Below, in pieces: positions 36,930-46,700 of a stretch of 64,000 nucleotides of DNA (position 1 is its first letter; the number at the start of each line of letters is the position of its first letter). The translations under genes were made by a program, and so were the position numbers. This DNA is from Acinetobacter bouvetii (GTDB lineage Bacteria; Pseudomonadota; Gammaproteobacteria; Pseudomonadales; Moraxellaceae), in the NCBI RefSeq assembly GCF_902753875.1, contig NZ_CADDTS010000031.1:47754-111753 (forward strand), read 5' to 3'. The notes beneath the pieces are model-generated. The model was not told where the DNA came from. It saw only the letters and a program-made list of their open reading frames with translations, and searched no databases.

Positions 36930-37874
36930 ATGAATAGCGCACTTAATTTTAAGGGTTCTCCCTATACTTCGTTTATGCATGAAACCAAAGTCGATCTTGG
37001 TAATGGTATTGAACTGCATGTCGAAATGGGTGGAAAACCTGAAAACCCCGCAATCATGCTGATTATGGGCTTAGGTGCGCAAATGTTATTTTGGCCTGAC
37101 TTCTTTTGTAAATCACTGATTGATCAAGGCTATCGCGTTATTCGTTTTGATAACCGTGATATTGGTCTGTCTTCCAAAATTCGTCATTCTGGCCCCCGAC
37201 TTAATACCTTAAAGCTGATGGGACGTTTTGCACTCGGTTTGCAAAATAAAGGGGCTCCATACAATCTCTATGATATGGCTGATGATGCAGCAAGACTGAT
37301 TGATCATTTGGGACTAGAAAAGGTTTCTGTGATTGGCGCTTCCATGGGCGGCATGATTGCCCAAATTCTTGCGGCCAAGCATCCGGAAAAAGTCACTAAT
37401 CTGGGATTAATGTTTACCAGCAATAATCAGCCCTTGCTCCCACCACCTTTTCCAAAACAACTTTTTAGCCTGATTGGCAAGCCCGAATCGACCGATGAAG
37501 AGGGCATTGTCAATCATAGTGTTAAAGTTTTTAACATCATTGGTTCCCCTGGATATATCAACCAACTTGAAATTATCCAGACCGCTCGTAAGTTATATCA
37601 ACGAAGTTATTACCCGGCGGGTGTACTTCAACAATTTTTCGCAATATTATGTACCGGTTCTTTGCTACAATTGGGTAAGCAAATCCAGCAACCGACCCTA
37701 GTGGTTCATGGCTCACGTGATCGCTTATTACCACCGAGTCATGGCAAAGCAGTTGCAAAGGCAATTTCTGATGCTAAGTTTGAATTAATTGAAGGAATGG
37801 GGCATGATATCCCACCGCATTTTATTCCATATCTTAGCGGATTATTTGCTGATCACTTTAAATCAAAACATTAG
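36930..37874 (+). CDS. estB: Alpha/beta hydrolase (EstB-type esterase)
   Basis: A 314-residue alpha/beta hydrolase without signal peptide. The core has IMLIMGLGAQM at the oxyanion strand, RFDNRDIGLSS, the nucleophile elbow IGASMGGMIAQ, a late acid in VVHGSRDRLLPPSHG and the histidine in GMGHDIPPHF. Position between rubB and oxyR matches estB, the esterase described in this operon of A. baylyi ADP1; the symbol rests mainly on that context. Confidence 0.85.
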   Translation: MNSALNFKGSPYTSFMHETKVDLGNGIELHVEMGGKPENPAIMLIMGLGAQMLFWPDFFCKSLIDQGYRVIRFDNRDIGLSSKIRHSGPRLNTLKLMGRFALGLQNKGAPYNLYDMADDAARLIDHLGLEKVSVIGASMGGMIAQILAAKHPEKVTNLGLMFTSNNQPLLPPPFPKQLFSLIGKPESTDEEGIVNHSVKVFNIIGSPGYINQLEIIQTARKLYQRSYYPAGVLQQFFAILCTGSLLQLGKQIQQPTLVVHGSRDRLLPPSHGKAVAKAISDAKFELIEGMGHDIPPHFIPYLSGLFADHFKSKH

Positions 37875-37880
37875 GACACT

Positions 37881-38786
37881 ATGGCTGCATTACCATCTTT
37901 AAGACAGCTGTCATACCTCGTTACACTGTCTGAAACGCTGCATTTCACTGAAGCTGCGCGCCGTTCATTTGTAACCCAATCGACTTTGTCAGGCGGGATC
38001 ATGGAGTTAGAGCGTTTGTTAGGTGGAGTACTTGTTGAACGCGACCGCCAAAATGTACGTTTAACCCCGCTTGGTGAACAGGTTGTTGCCCGAGCACGTG
38101 TTCTATTGGCAGATGCACAAGACTTGATGCGTTTAAGTCGCGAGATGAGCGAGCCTTTAACTGGTGATTTACATTTAGGGATCATCCCGACCATTGCGCC
38201 TTTTATTCTGTCTCAACTTTTAGACGAAGTGCATAAGCAGCTTCCTAAAATTCAGTTGCATTTGCATGAAGCGCAAAGTGAAAAAATTGTTGAAAAACTG
38301 GAACATGGCAATCTCGACATGATTGTTCTGGCCCTCCCTTTCGACACACGCGGTTTAAAAGTTGCTGAAATATCAAAAGAAAATCTTTATCTAATCTGTC
38401 ATAAGGCAGATCAGAATGCCAATCATGCTACCACTTTAGATGATCTGGATCTGTCACGTTTGGTACTGCTTGAAGAAGGTCATTGTTTACGTAATCATGT
38501 ATTAAGTGCATGTCCGATTGGTGAGCGTAAAAATGACCATCGCTTAAAAGCGAGTTCATTGCCAACCCTGGTGGAAATGGTGTCCTCTAATCTAGGTTTT
38601 ACCCTTCTTCCCGAAATCGCGACGCATGCCAACATGATTAAAGCGAATCCTGATTTAGTGGTCAAATCTATAGATGAAGCTCCAAGTCGTACTCTAGCCT
38701 TGGTGACACGTAAAAGTACCCCACTCCAAAGTGAGTTTGATGTACTGTTGCAAATCTTGCAAAGAATCACACAAAACCTGCATTAA
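37881..38786 (+). CDS. oxyR: Hydrogen peroxide-sensing regulator OxyR
   Basis: A LysR-family regulator of 301 residues. The winged helix lies at about residues 5-65 (LSETLHFTEAARRSFVTQSTLSGGI). The redox-active pair is Cys202 and Cys211 in GHCLRNHVLSAC, the same nine-residue spacing as Cys199/Cys208 of E. coli OxyR. Oxidation to a disulfide would activate catalase and peroxidase genes. It starts six bases after estB, so it is the last gene of the rub operon, and it ends at a terminator. Confidence 0.95.
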   Translation: MAALPSLRQLSYLVTLSETLHFTEAARRSFVTQSTLSGGIMELERLLGGVLVERDRQNVRLTPLGEQVVARARVLLADAQDLMRLSREMSEPLTGDLHLGIIPTIAPFILSQLLDEVHKQLPKIQLHLHEAQSEKIVEKLEHGNLDMIVLALPFDTRGLKVAEISKENLYLICHKADQNANHATTLDDLDLSRLVLLEEGHCLRNHVLSACPIGERKNDHRLKASSLPTLVEMVSSNLGFTLLPEIATHANMIKANPDLVVKSIDEAPSRTLALVTRKSTPLQSEFDVLLQILQRITQNLH

Positions 38787-38801
38787 AATGTCATATAAAA
38801 G

Positions 38802-38825
38802 AAGGAGCTTGATGCTCCTTTTTTT
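38802..38825 (+). terminator. Terminator of the rubA-oxyR operon
   Basis: AAGGAGC (38802-38808) pairs with GCTCCTT (38814-38820) around a 5-base loop, followed by T residues to 38825. Confidence 0.85.
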
Positions 38826-38903
38826 GTAGGCTTTCTCACATGATTACAGTTAGCAATAGCTAAATTTAGTTAAAATCTCAATTATTACTATTTTCTTTAT
38901 GCA

Positions 38904-38934
38904 TAAAAAAAGGTTTACCAATAAATGGTAAACC
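38904..38934 (-). terminator. Orphan minus-strand terminator
   Basis: AGGTTTACCA (38911-38920) pairs perfectly with TGGTAAACCT (38925-38934) around a 4-base loop. The A-run on its left (38904-38911) makes a T-run only in the minus direction. The nearest minus-strand coding gene, ppk, ends over 1 kb away, past another gene, so an unseen minus-strand transcript from the 38935-39398 region is implied. Confidence 0.7.
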
Positions 38935-39123
38935 TGTGAAGTTAAAGATGCCTTTTCATCATACATGGATGTACTGAAAATTAACCTCAAAAAAGCAAGT
39001 ATTTCTTTACTACATAAAGTAATAAAAAGTGAGATAACTTTAAGTCATTATTCATGTGCTTTATATCCCTAAAAATAGGTATTTTTATACTTAAAAATAA
39101 AAAAATGGGTAAAATTTCATCAC

Positions 39124-39141
39124 ATACCTTAGCTAAGGTAT
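39124..39141. promoter_or_regulatory. 18-base perfect palindrome, operator candidate
   Basis: ATACCTTAG (39124-39132) is the exact inverse complement of CTAAGGTAT (39133-39141), without spacer. It lies 258 bases before the LuxR-type regulator gene. The symmetry suits a dimeric DNA-binding protein, possibly that regulator; this is inference. Confidence 0.5.
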
Positions 39142-39398
39142 AAAAAAATTAAACATTCAATTCTTACAGTCAATAATTTTTTTTAAAAACCAATATTGCA
39201 ATTTGTCTTATATGTTTTGTACCTAATTGAAGCAATCTAAATAAAGTTCAGACTCAAAAAATATGACCATCCGACTATAGTCGTGTTTTTATGTAAATAT
39301 TTATTATTCAACATATACTTAAATTTACTTTAAAACCATAAATTACCTATTTTCAGGGATAGCAGTTTTATTCATTTTAGATCAAAGTAACTCTATAT

Positions 39399-40052
39399 AT
39401 GAAAAACCAGCGTGAGAATAACCTAGTGGGTGAACTAACATTACCTGTTCCTGTCCTGATGATAGAAGGTCTACCAGCTTTTAATATCCAATTAGAAAGT
39501 ATTCTAATTGGATTAGGTTATCCTGCAGCGTTAATTACGAGCACAGCAAATCTTGTTGAAGCTACACAATTTTCTCAGCAACATTTACCCAATTTGCTTG
39601 TTATTGATTTAAATACAGATACAGTGTCAAGTTTTGAGTTTATCAGCCAATTTAAACGACATTATCCTGATGCACATGTAATTGCAGTCTGCTCTCAAAA
39701 ACAACTTCCTATACTCTTTCAAGCTATTCAGGCAGGGGCTCAGGGTTATATTTTTTATGAAAATACAGAAACCGAAATTGTAAACAACATTAAAAGTATT
39801 TTGCGAGGAGGTGCACCTATTCATCATGATATAGCGCAATATATTTTATCCCATACACCTGAATTAAATAAAAGCCTATCCCCTCAATCTCATTTATCCC
39901 GTCCCTTTACTCAAATCGAGAATGAAATTTTAAATCTGGTGTGCGATGGCTTAAATGCACAGCAAGTGGCTGAACATACCGCCATACCGCTGTATAAAAT
40001 TGAAATGAATATTAAAAATACCTATAAAAAAATTGCCTGCTTATCACATTAA
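39399..40052 (+). CDS. LuxR/FixJ-type response regulator with degenerate receiver
   Basis: A 217-residue protein with an N-terminal receiver-like domain (about 17-140) and a C-terminal LuxR-type helix-turn-helix (about 168-215, FTQIENEILNLVCDGLNAQQVAEHTAIPLYKIE by segments). The phospho-acceptor position Asp70 (LLVIDLN) is kept. However, the acidic pair at the first strand is reduced to Glu23 and the conserved Lys is Tyr120 (GYIFYEN), so normal phosphorylation control is doubtful. No histidine kinase gene is nearby. Targets are unknown; a long palindrome-bearing region precedes it. Confidence 0.8.
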   Translation: MKNQRENNLVGELTLPVPVLMIEGLPAFNIQLESILIGLGYPAALITSTANLVEATQFSQQHLPNLLVIDLNTDTVSSFEFISQFKRHYPDAHVIAVCSQKQLPILFQAIQAGAQGYIFYENTETEIVNNIKSILRGGAPIHHDIAQYILSHTPELNKSLSPQSHLSRPFTQIENEILNLVCDGLNAQQVAEHTAIPLYKIEMNIKNTYKKIACLSH

Positions 40053-40072
40053 TTTTCAGATCACATTTTCCA

Positions 40073-40106
40073 AAAATAAAGGAGCCTGAAGACTCCTTTA
40101 TTTTTT
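40073..40106. terminator. Bidirectional terminator between convergent genes
   Basis: AAAATAAAGGAG (40073-40084) pairs perfectly with CTCCTTTATTTT (40093-40104) around an 8-base loop; it serves the LuxR-type gene and ppk. Confidence 0.85.
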
Positions 40107-40128
40107 ATAGCTTGGCGATTAAACCTGA

Positions 40129-42210
40129 TTATTTAATTGCATCTAATAATATTCTTTGCACATTATGTGGCTCCTTCCCTTCAGCTACTTGCGCACGTAG
40201 CCACGTACCATCACTTTGTAATAACCAAGACTGTTGATTATCTTGTAAATAATTAAGCAGACCTTGTTGGTAAATACGTTTTTTCAATGCTGCATCTTCA
40301 ATCGGGAAACAAGCCTCAACCCGGTTAAACAGGTTGCGATCCATCCAGTCGGCACTTGAACAATAGATTCGGGCATCACCATTATTACTAAAGTAATAAA
40401 CCCGGGTGTGTTCAAGAAAACGGCCTACAATTGAACGTACCCGAATATTTTCTGACAGTCCTGGCAAGCCTGGGCGTAAACAGCAAATGGAACGGATAAT
40501 TAAATCGATTTGCACCCCGGCTTGTGAGGCTTCATATAATTTATTAATTAGCTGCATTTCCGTTAAGGCATTCACCTTGACGATAATTTGCGCCGGTTTG
40601 CCTGCTTTGGCATTGGCAATTTCATCATCAATGAAGTTAATCAGCTGCGCATGTAGAGTAAAAGGTGCATGCAATAACTTTTTCAGTTTTGCCATTTTGC
40701 CCATACCGGTCAGCTCTTGGAAAATACGATGTACATCTTCACACAGCTCTTTGTCTGTGGTTAGCAAACCGTAGTCGGTATAAATACGTGCATTACCAGC
40801 ATGATAGTTTCCTGTACCTAAATGCACATAGCGAACTAGCTTGTTATTTTCGCGACGTACCACCAAAATCATCTTGGCATGGGTTTTATAGCCCACAATC
40901 CCATAGACCACAACTGCGCCTGCTTCTTGCAAGACATTGGCTACAGCAATGTTGGATTCTTCATCAAAACGGGCACGTAATTCAATCACCGCCGTGACTT
41001 CTTTACCATTACGCGCTGCTTCAGCTAACACCTGTACAATTTCCGAGTCTGGACCGCTTCGATACAAAGTCTGCTTAATCGCCAGAACTTGCGGATCGCG
41101 TGCTGCTTCACGCAGCAGATTAATTACCGGTGCAAAGGATTCAAAGGGATGATGCAGTAAAATATCCTGCTTCTGCATGGCAGAAAAAATATTTTCCGAT
41201 TTCTTCAAGACCTTTGGAATCACTGGGGTATGTGAATCATAACGTAAGTGCGGACGTTTAAAATTTGACAGTAAACGTGCCAGATTCACCGGACCATCAA
41301 CCTTATAAAGTTGTTCTTCCTCCAGATCAAATTCATCCAGTAAATATTCATAAATATGCTTTGGACAATTATGCGTCACTTCCAAACGTACTGCCCGACC
41401 AAAACGGCGCGAGTTGAGCTCCCCTTTCAAGGCTTTGGCTAAATCTTCAACGTCTTCGTTTAAGGCCAAATCAGCATTTCGGGTGACACGGAACTGGTAA
41501 CAGCCTGTCGCAGTCATACCTGGGAACAAATCTGAAACATGCTCATGAATGATGGCTGACAGCATCACATGATGCTCTTTGCCCCCTGTCAGTTCATCCG
41601 GTAAACGTACCACACGGGGTAATGAACGTGGTGCAGGAACTACAGCCAGATCAATCTGACGACCAAAGGCATCTTTACCTTCCAGGGTCACAATAAAATT
41701 CAGGCTCTTATTGACCAGACGCGGGAACGGATGTGCCGGATCCAGACTAATTGGAGTCAGGACAGGCGCCACCTGTTCCTGAAAATATTTTTTAACCCAG
41801 GCCGACTGTGCCGGGGTCAACTCGCCGCGGCGCAAGAAACAGATATCTTCTTCACGCAGCTTATTTAAAATTTCTTCATTTAAAATACGGTATTGGCGTT
41901 CAATGGCTTCATGTGCCGTTTTGGAAATACTGTCCAGCACCTGTTTAGGGGTTAAACCATCCGGACTGCGACTTTCATTGCCCAAATCCAGCTGTTCCAT
42001 GACCCCAGCAACACGAATTTCAAAAAATTCATCCAGATTTCGGGAGAAAATGAGCAAAAAGTTCATTCGCTCCAGTAAGGGATGTAGAGGATCTACGGCC
42101 TGCTCTAACACGCGCAAATGGAAGTCGAGAATAGACAGTTCCCGATTAATGTAGCGATCATTATATGTATATTCTATTTGCGTAATAGGAGCGTCAGCAG
42201 CCGTATTCAT
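40129..42210 (-). CDS. ppk1: Polyphosphate kinase 1
   Basis: Makes long-chain polyphosphate from ATP reversibly. The 693-residue protein has the family length and order: N domain ([19 protein letters not shown], from residue 19), head domain and two C-terminal phospholipase-D-like domains. The first of these holds [15 protein letters not shown] and the autophosphorylated histidine context [12 protein letters not shown]. The second histidine lies near [22 protein letters not shown]. In A. baylyi, ppk is reported as induced by phosphate starvation; a partial Pho-box-like site lies upstream here. Confidence 0.97.
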   Translation of the reverse strand: MNTAADAPITQIEYTYNDRYINRELSILDFHLRVLEQAVDPLHPLLERMNFLLIFSRNLDEFFEIRVAGVMEQLDLGNESRSPDGLTPKQVLDSISKTAHEAIERQYRILNEEILNKLREEDICFLRRGELTPAQSAWVKKYFQEQVAPVLTPISLDPAHPFPRLVNKSLNFIVTLEGKDAFGRQIDLAVVPAPRSLPRVVRLPDELTGGKEHHVMLSAIIHEHVSDLFPGMTATGCYQFRVTRNADLALNEDVEDLAKALKGELNSRRFGRAVRLEVTHNCPKHIYEYLLDEFDLEEEQLYKVDGPVNLARLLSNFKRPHLRYDSHTPVIPKVLKKSENIFSAMQKQDILLHHPFESFAPVINLLREAARDPQVLAIKQTLYRSGPDSEIVQVLAEAARNGKEVTAVIELRARFDEESNIAVANVLQEAGAVVVYGIVGYKTHAKMILVVRRENNKLVRYVHLGTGNYHAGNARIYTDYGLLTTDKELCEDVHRIFQELTGMGKMAKLKKLLHAPFTLHAQLINFIDDEIANAKAGKPAQIIVKVNALTEMQLINKLYEASQAGVQIDLIIRSICCLRPGLPGLSENIRVRSIVGRFLEHTRVYYFSNNGDARIYCSSADWMDRNLFNRVEACFPIEDAALKKRIYQQGLLNYLQDNQQSWLLQSDGTWLRAQVAEGKEPHNVQRILLDAIK

Positions 42211-42267
42211 ATCTAACCTATGATTATTTGAAGGTGTTGCGTATCTACATAAGTATGCTTCAAAATT

Positions 42268-42285
42268 GTGACAATTTCATAAAAA
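42268..42285 (-). promoter_or_regulatory. Weak Pho-box-like site upstream of ppk1
   Basis: On the minus strand a TTGTCAC half-site (plus strand GTGACAA, 42268-42274) is followed at 11-base spacing by a poor second half; about 12 of 18 positions fit the CTGTCATAAATCTGTCAC consensus. Distance to the ppk start is 58 bases. Regulation by PhoB is known for A. baylyi ppk, but this exact site is tentative. Confidence 0.35.
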
Positions 42286-42308
42286 AAGCCCAAATATCTG
42301 GGCTTTTT
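42283..42308 (-). terminator. Terminator of mtgA
   Basis: AAAAAGCCCA (42283-42292) pairs with TGGGCTTTTT (42299-42308) around a 6-base loop, 17 bases beyond the mtgA stop. Confidence 0.88.
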
Positions 42309-42324
42309 GAAAATTAATTACAAA

Positions 42325-42999
42325 TTAAGGAATATGGCTATAGCGCATATATTTTTGAATCATGCGTTTGCGATATTGCAGTTTTTTATCCTGCTGATGA
42401 TCTTGATAATATTTAGGATTCGGTAAAATGGCAGCCAGGAATGCAGCCTGTTCACGGCTAAGACTGCGGGCACTTTTACCAAAATAATGTTGGGTTGCGG
42501 CTTCCACGCCGTAAATATTGTCCCCAAACTCTACCGAGTTTAAATACACTTCCAGAATCCGCTCTTTTGACCACATGCGTTCCATCATCCAGGTCGCAAC
42601 CGCTTCCTGGCCTTTACGCAGGAACGAACGTTTATTGTATAAAAACAGGTTTTTGGCCAATTGTTGTGAAATGGTGGAACCGCCTGCAACCACTTTACCT
42701 TTGTCTTTGTTACGCTCTAAGGCAAATTGCATGCCTTCCCAGTCAAACCCCTTATGTTGCAGGAATTTACCGTCTTCCGCTGCGACCACGGCATGTTTGA
42801 AATAATCACTGATTTGATCGTAATCACGCCATTGATGCTTGATTGGCTTGGAAGGTTCAGACCAGTAATCTAGACGCATCATCATGGTGGTATCTACAGG
42901 ATGAGTTCTCCACCACACCAGGCTTGAGAAAATCCAAAGTTGCACCAAGAGCACCAAACTGACAAGTATTAACAAACTACGAACAATAAAAGCTTTCAT
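42325..42999 (-). CDS. mtgA: Monofunctional biosynthetic peptidoglycan transglycosylase
   Basis: A 224-residue GT51 glycosyltransferase that polymerises lipid II into glycan strands at the periplasmic face. One N-terminal membrane anchor (about 7-28) is followed by the conserved motifs: [15 protein letters not shown] with the catalytic Glu, [15 protein letters not shown], and [24 protein letters not shown]. The transpeptidase domain of bifunctional penicillin-binding proteins is absent, as expected. It precedes ppk on the same strand but has its own terminator. Confidence 0.95.
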   Translation of the reverse strand: MKAFIVRSLLILVSLVLLVQLWIFSSLVWWRTHPVDTTMMMRLDYWSEPSKPIKHQWRDYDQISDYFKHAVVAAEDGKFLQHKGFDWEGMQFALERNKDKGKVVAGGSTISQQLAKNLFLYNKRSFLRKGQEAVATWMMERMWSKERILEVYLNSVEFGDNIYGVEAATQHYFGKSARSLSREQAAFLAAILPNPKYYQDHQQDKKLQYRKRMIQKYMRYSHIP

Positions 43000-43079
43000 G
43001 TCAGTGAGTTACTCCATAAATCTGTTTTTTTTCGTGCTAAGCTTGAAGCTGAATATAGCAAAGATTATAAAAGAATAGC

Positions 43080-43892
43080 ATGGCTGAACTTTCCCCTCCT
43101 CCCATTCAAAGTAAACTCGAGGTTCACCTTTGGTGGCTCACAGCGGTTTTTATTGCCATCAATACCGGTTTGTTTGTTTGGCAAGTGCTGACCGGGGTCA
43201 ATATTAGCAGTCCCAGTCTGGTCGACGCTATTCACTGGGGAGCTGATTATGCACCTTTAACCTTTTTAGAGGAACCCACCCGACTGTTTAGCAGCATGTT
43301 TTTTCATTTTGGACTGATCCATTTAATGATGAACATGTGGGCACTGTATATTTTTGGCAGTGTGGCCGAACAGCTGTTGGGTCGTTTCTATTATTTGGCG
43401 CTTTATATCCTTGCCGGTCTGATGGGCAGTTTACTCAGCGGCTTGATTGATATTCAAAACACGTTTGAACTCTTGCAAAACAATGACTCCACGCTTCTTC
43501 CTCACGTGAGTGCAGGTGCTTCTGGTGCGGTGATGGGTATTGGCGGTGCATTGACCGTATTGTCTTTATTTCCCATGTTGCCGAAGCAACGTTTTATTTT
43601 AGATAAAAAAACCTTGCTGATGATTATGGGGATCAACCTTCTGGTGGGCTTTACCCTACCCGGCATCAATAATGCTGCACATATTGGCGGTATGCTGATG
43701 GGCGCTGTATTGGCGGCAATCTGGTATCTGGGGCAACGAATACAAAAACCTCGATTTACTATGCTTTTCGGTTTGGCTGTCGGCGTGATCAGCTGTTATC
43801 TGCTCTATGCATACTGCATGCAACAGGTTCAGGTGCTTGAACCGGTCTGGCGGCAGATTCTTGCCGCCATGCGCGCGCAACTGCATTTTTAG
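43080..43892 (+). CDS. Rhomboid family intramembrane serine protease
   Basis: A 270-residue inner-membrane protease with about seven helices. The catalytic dyad is Ser148 in SAGASGAVMG and His201 in NNAAHIGGML; Asn85 in HLMMNMWALY contributes to the oxyanion site. Residues 125-143 form a polar loop before the active-site helix. Bacterial rhomboids cleave single-span membrane proteins; no substrate is suggested by the neighbours. A second rhomboid is encoded at 54341-54958. Confidence 0.92.
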   Translation: MAELSPPPIQSKLEVHLWWLTAVFIAINTGLFVWQVLTGVNISSPSLVDAIHWGADYAPLTFLEEPTRLFSSMFFHFGLIHLMMNMWALYIFGSVAEQLLGRFYYLALYILAGLMGSLLSGLIDIQNTFELLQNNDSTLLPHVSAGASGAVMGIGGALTVLSLFPMLPKQRFILDKKTLLMIMGINLLVGFTLPGINNAAHIGGMLMGAVLAAIWYLGQRIQKPRFTMLFGLAVGVISCYLLYAYCMQQVQVLEPVWRQILAAMRAQLHF

Positions 43893-44220
43893 GATTTTTT
43901 AATAAACTTCTTTTATAAGTCATTTTTCAATGACTACAAGTTATTCATAAAGCCCAAATTAAAAAATTGATTTTTATCAAACATTGGATGCACGGGTGTT
44001 GGAAACAAAAGGCTTTTCTTGCGGACTCAAAATATATTTTGAGATCCTCATTTTGACCTTTCAAAAGTAAAGAGATTGCCTACACGAAAATATAAAAATT
44101 TAAACAATCAAATGAGGCCGTACTGATTTAAAAAAATCTAATATTGAACATTTTTTGATTTGTAAAAAAGTTCTAATCTCCGTTTAATATACTTACTTAT
44201 TTCTTTTGAAGATCAATCTG
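43893..44220. other. 328-base intergenic region between convergent genes
   Basis: Between the rhomboid gene (+) and the YbbP-like permease gene (-). I see no coding frame, RNA gene or clear terminator; the sequence is AT-rich. Confidence 0.5.
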
Positions 44221-46698
44221 TTATTGATTGATCTCACGCAGACTTTGTAACGGTGGAATATCACACAGATAACTTAAGCGATAACGTCCGATCAGTGCAC
44301 AGACAATAGTCATGAAAACCGGCAGGATCAACCAGATTTCGCCATGCGCCTGAATCATTAAATTCATTTTATAGCTGGCAATGGCACTGATCACTTCGGC
44401 AAACAGGCACGAGACTATTCCTGCCATCAAACCCATAAAACCAATTTCCAGCGTCATCATCTGTTTCAGCTTCTGCTTGGAACTGCCAAATGAGCGCAGT
44501 AACGCCACTTCCCGTTTACGTTCATCCATCAACAGATTTAAACAGGCGATTAAAACCAGCAGGCCGGAAACACTGACCAGCAGCGCAAGTATGGTGATAA
44601 TTTGCACCAGGACATTTACCAGACGTTTGACCTCATCCAGAATCAGGCTGACATCAATAAATACCGTATTGAAAAATTGCTGAATGATGGGAACCAGCTG
44701 CTTTTTCTCCTGTTCTGGCACATAGAAACTGCCCAGATAGCTACCGGCATTTTCATCCATAGTCTGGGGGGCAAAAATAAAGAAGAAATTCGGGCTGAAA
44801 CTTTCCCATTCTACACTGCGCAAGTTGACGACTTTGGCCTGAATCAGTCCTTCAGGCAGGCTAAAGGTCAGCCGGTCACCAATGTTAATCCCCAACTCCT
44901 CTGCAGTTTTCACTTCCACAGAGACCTCGCCGGGCCGTTTGAGCATTGTACTGCCCTGCACGATAATATTGTCTGCGGGATATGCTAAAGTCTGGGTTAA
45001 ATTGAGTTCCCGACGTAAAGAATTATTGCTTTTAATCTGTTCTGCCGAAAAGGGCTGATCATTTTTGGCCACCAATCGCCCACGGATATTGGGATATAGC
45101 GGTGTCGACTGCCAGCCGTGCTGTGCGAGCTGGGCTTTAAACTGAGGCATATCAAAAGGTGGCAGGCCATAGACAAACTGATTCGGTGTGCCTTCAGGCA
45201 ACTGCTGTTGCCAGCGTTCCAGTAAATCTGTTCTTAACACCGCCAGCACCGTCATCAGGCTTAAGCCCAGTGCTAATGCCGTGATTTGAAAGGCTGTTTG
45301 ATAAGGCACCCGCACATAGGCTGAAATTGCCCCTTTTAAGTTTTTGATGAACTTTAAACAACCCCATATAAACAGATACAGCACCGTACATAGCAGAATA
45401 ATCGCGCCCATCACCCAGGCAGTGAGTACGAGATTTTCAGTCAATACAATACTAAATAATGCCAGACTGGCCGTGCCCATCAGCAGCATCCAAAGCATGG
45501 ATTGCACGGATTTTTCCTGCTGCCGAATCACGCGAATCGGCGGTGTATTTAACAATTGCCATAAGCTCGGCACAATAAATCCCAATAACACCACGGCACT
45601 GGTCAGCATGGCGACCGGTAAGGGCCCCAGCAGCATCTCCCATGCAGAAAATGCAATCTGCAAATTTGGAATCAGTTGCAGCATGAGTTGCAATAAACCA
45701 TAGCCCAAAGCAACCCCAGCCAGACTGCCAATTGCCATGGCCACCAGAAGCACCACCGCAAGCAAAGCCAGATAGGCATTCAGAATCTGCCGCCGCGTCG
45801 CGCCGATACAACGCATTAATGCGATATTGTCCTGATTTTGTTGTACATAGCGCTGACTGGTCAAGGCAATGGCAACGCCGCAGAGCAGGATGGTCAGGAT
45901 ATTGCTCAGCTGCAGGAAAGTATCCAGATTGGCAATTGGTTTCATTAAACGGGTATTGCTTTCACTGGCATTACGTAACCTGAGGCTATTTTGCTCATCC
46001 AGTATTTGCTCATCTTTGGCTCTTGCAGACTTTAAGGCTTGCTGTTGTTTGAAATCCTGTTCAAACTGTTTAATTTGCTGCGCATCTCCTGCCATCAAGA
46101 TACGATATTCGGCCCGGCTGCCCACCTGAATCGCATTGGTTCGAGCGACATCCGATTGGGAAATGATTACGGTGGGTGAAAACCCGGAAAAACCCAACTC
46201 CTGATTGGAATCATGGGTAATAGTAGCAGTGATCTTAAACTGCCCATCGGCAATATTGATCCGATCACCCAATTTAACATGCAATAAATCCATGGCCCGT
46301 GGACTCATCCAGACCTCACCGGGCCGAATGGTTTGCGCCTGAGGGACAACCTGCAGCTTGCCACGTAAGGGAAAGGATGCATCAATGGCTTTGACATTGA
46401 CCATGACAAACTGATCCTGCGTATGCGCCATGGAACCAAATACAGTCACCTGAGATTGTTTCAAGTTGAGCTGTTGCGCCTGATCTTGCCACTTTTTTTC
46501 AATCGGCTGGTTATCCGTCAGGACCAGATCACCAGCCAGCATTTCAGCTGCCTGTAAAGCCACTGCATTTTGAATCTGTTCATTGCTAAATTTCAGCGCT
46601 GTCGTGGCACTGATGGCCAGCGTCAAGGCAATCATCAACAGATAAACACCGCTGCTTTTAAAGCTTTGGGTCAGTAAAGGCCGAAACAGCGGATTCAT
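44221..46698 (-). CDS. ABC transporter permease, FtsX/YbbP family
   Basis: A permease of 825 residues with two FtsX (MacB-type) domains: an N-terminal helix, a periplasmic MacB-like domain, a helix bundle around residues 265-400, a second periplasmic part (about 490-690) and three C-terminal helices. This is the layout of E. coli YbbP. The start is set at ATG 46698: GGAGGG lies six bases before it, whereas the in-frame TTG at 46704 touches the ribosome site. The ATPase gene ends two bases upstream. Probable role is lipoprotein or envelope-stress work rather than import. Confidence 0.88.
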   Translation of the reverse strand: MNPLFRPLLTQSFKSSGVYLLMIALTLAISATTALKFSNEQIQNAVALQAAEMLAGDLVLTDNQPIEKKWQDQAQQLNLKQSQVTVFGSMAHTQDQFVMVNVKAIDASFPLRGKLQVVPQAQTIRPGEVWMSPRAMDLLHVKLGDRINIADGQFKITATITHDSNQELGFSGFSPTVIISQSDVARTNAIQVGSRAEYRILMAGDAQQIKQFEQDFKQQQALKSARAKDEQILDEQNSLRLRNASESNTRLMKPIANLDTFLQLSNILTILLCGVAIALTSQRYVQQNQDNIALMRCIGATRRQILNAYLALLAVVLLVAMAIGSLAGVALGYGLLQLMLQLIPNLQIAFSAWEMLLGPLPVAMLTSAVVLLGFIVPSLWQLLNTPPIRVIRQQEKSVQSMLWMLLMGTASLALFSIVLTENLVLTAWVMGAIILLCTVLYLFIWGCLKFIKNLKGAISAYVRVPYQTAFQITALALGLSLMTVLAVLRTDLLERWQQQLPEGTPNQFVYGLPPFDMPQFKAQLAQHGWQSTPLYPNIRGRLVAKNDQPFSAEQIKSNNSLRRELNLTQTLAYPADNIIVQGSTMLKRPGEVSVEVKTAEELGINIGDRLTFSLPEGLIQAKVVNLRSVEWESFSPNFFFIFAPQTMDENAGSYLGSFYVPEQEKKQLVPIIQQFFNTVFIDVSLILDEVKRLVNVLVQIITILALLVSVSGLLVLIACLNLLMDERKREVALLRSFGSSKQKLKQMMTLEIGFMGLMAGIVSCLFAEVISAIASYKMNLMIQAHGEIWLILPVFMTIVCALIGRYRLSYLCDIPPLQSLREINQ

Positions 46699-46700
46699 AT

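Larger units (their letters stand above)
38787..39398. other. 612-base intergenic region with two palindromes and an orphan terminator
   Basis: No coding frame is evident on either strand. The region contains the oxyR terminator, a minus-strand terminator with no gene in front of it, an 18-base perfect palindrome and the 12-base palindrome CGACTATAGTCG at 39272-39283. It is very AT-rich and is the upstream region of the LuxR-type regulator gene. Confidence 0.55.

Noticed and set aside
45344..45703. Several plus-strand open frames within the YbbP-like permease gene
   Set aside because: They are mirror frames of a strongly supported minus-strand gene; no independent coding signs.
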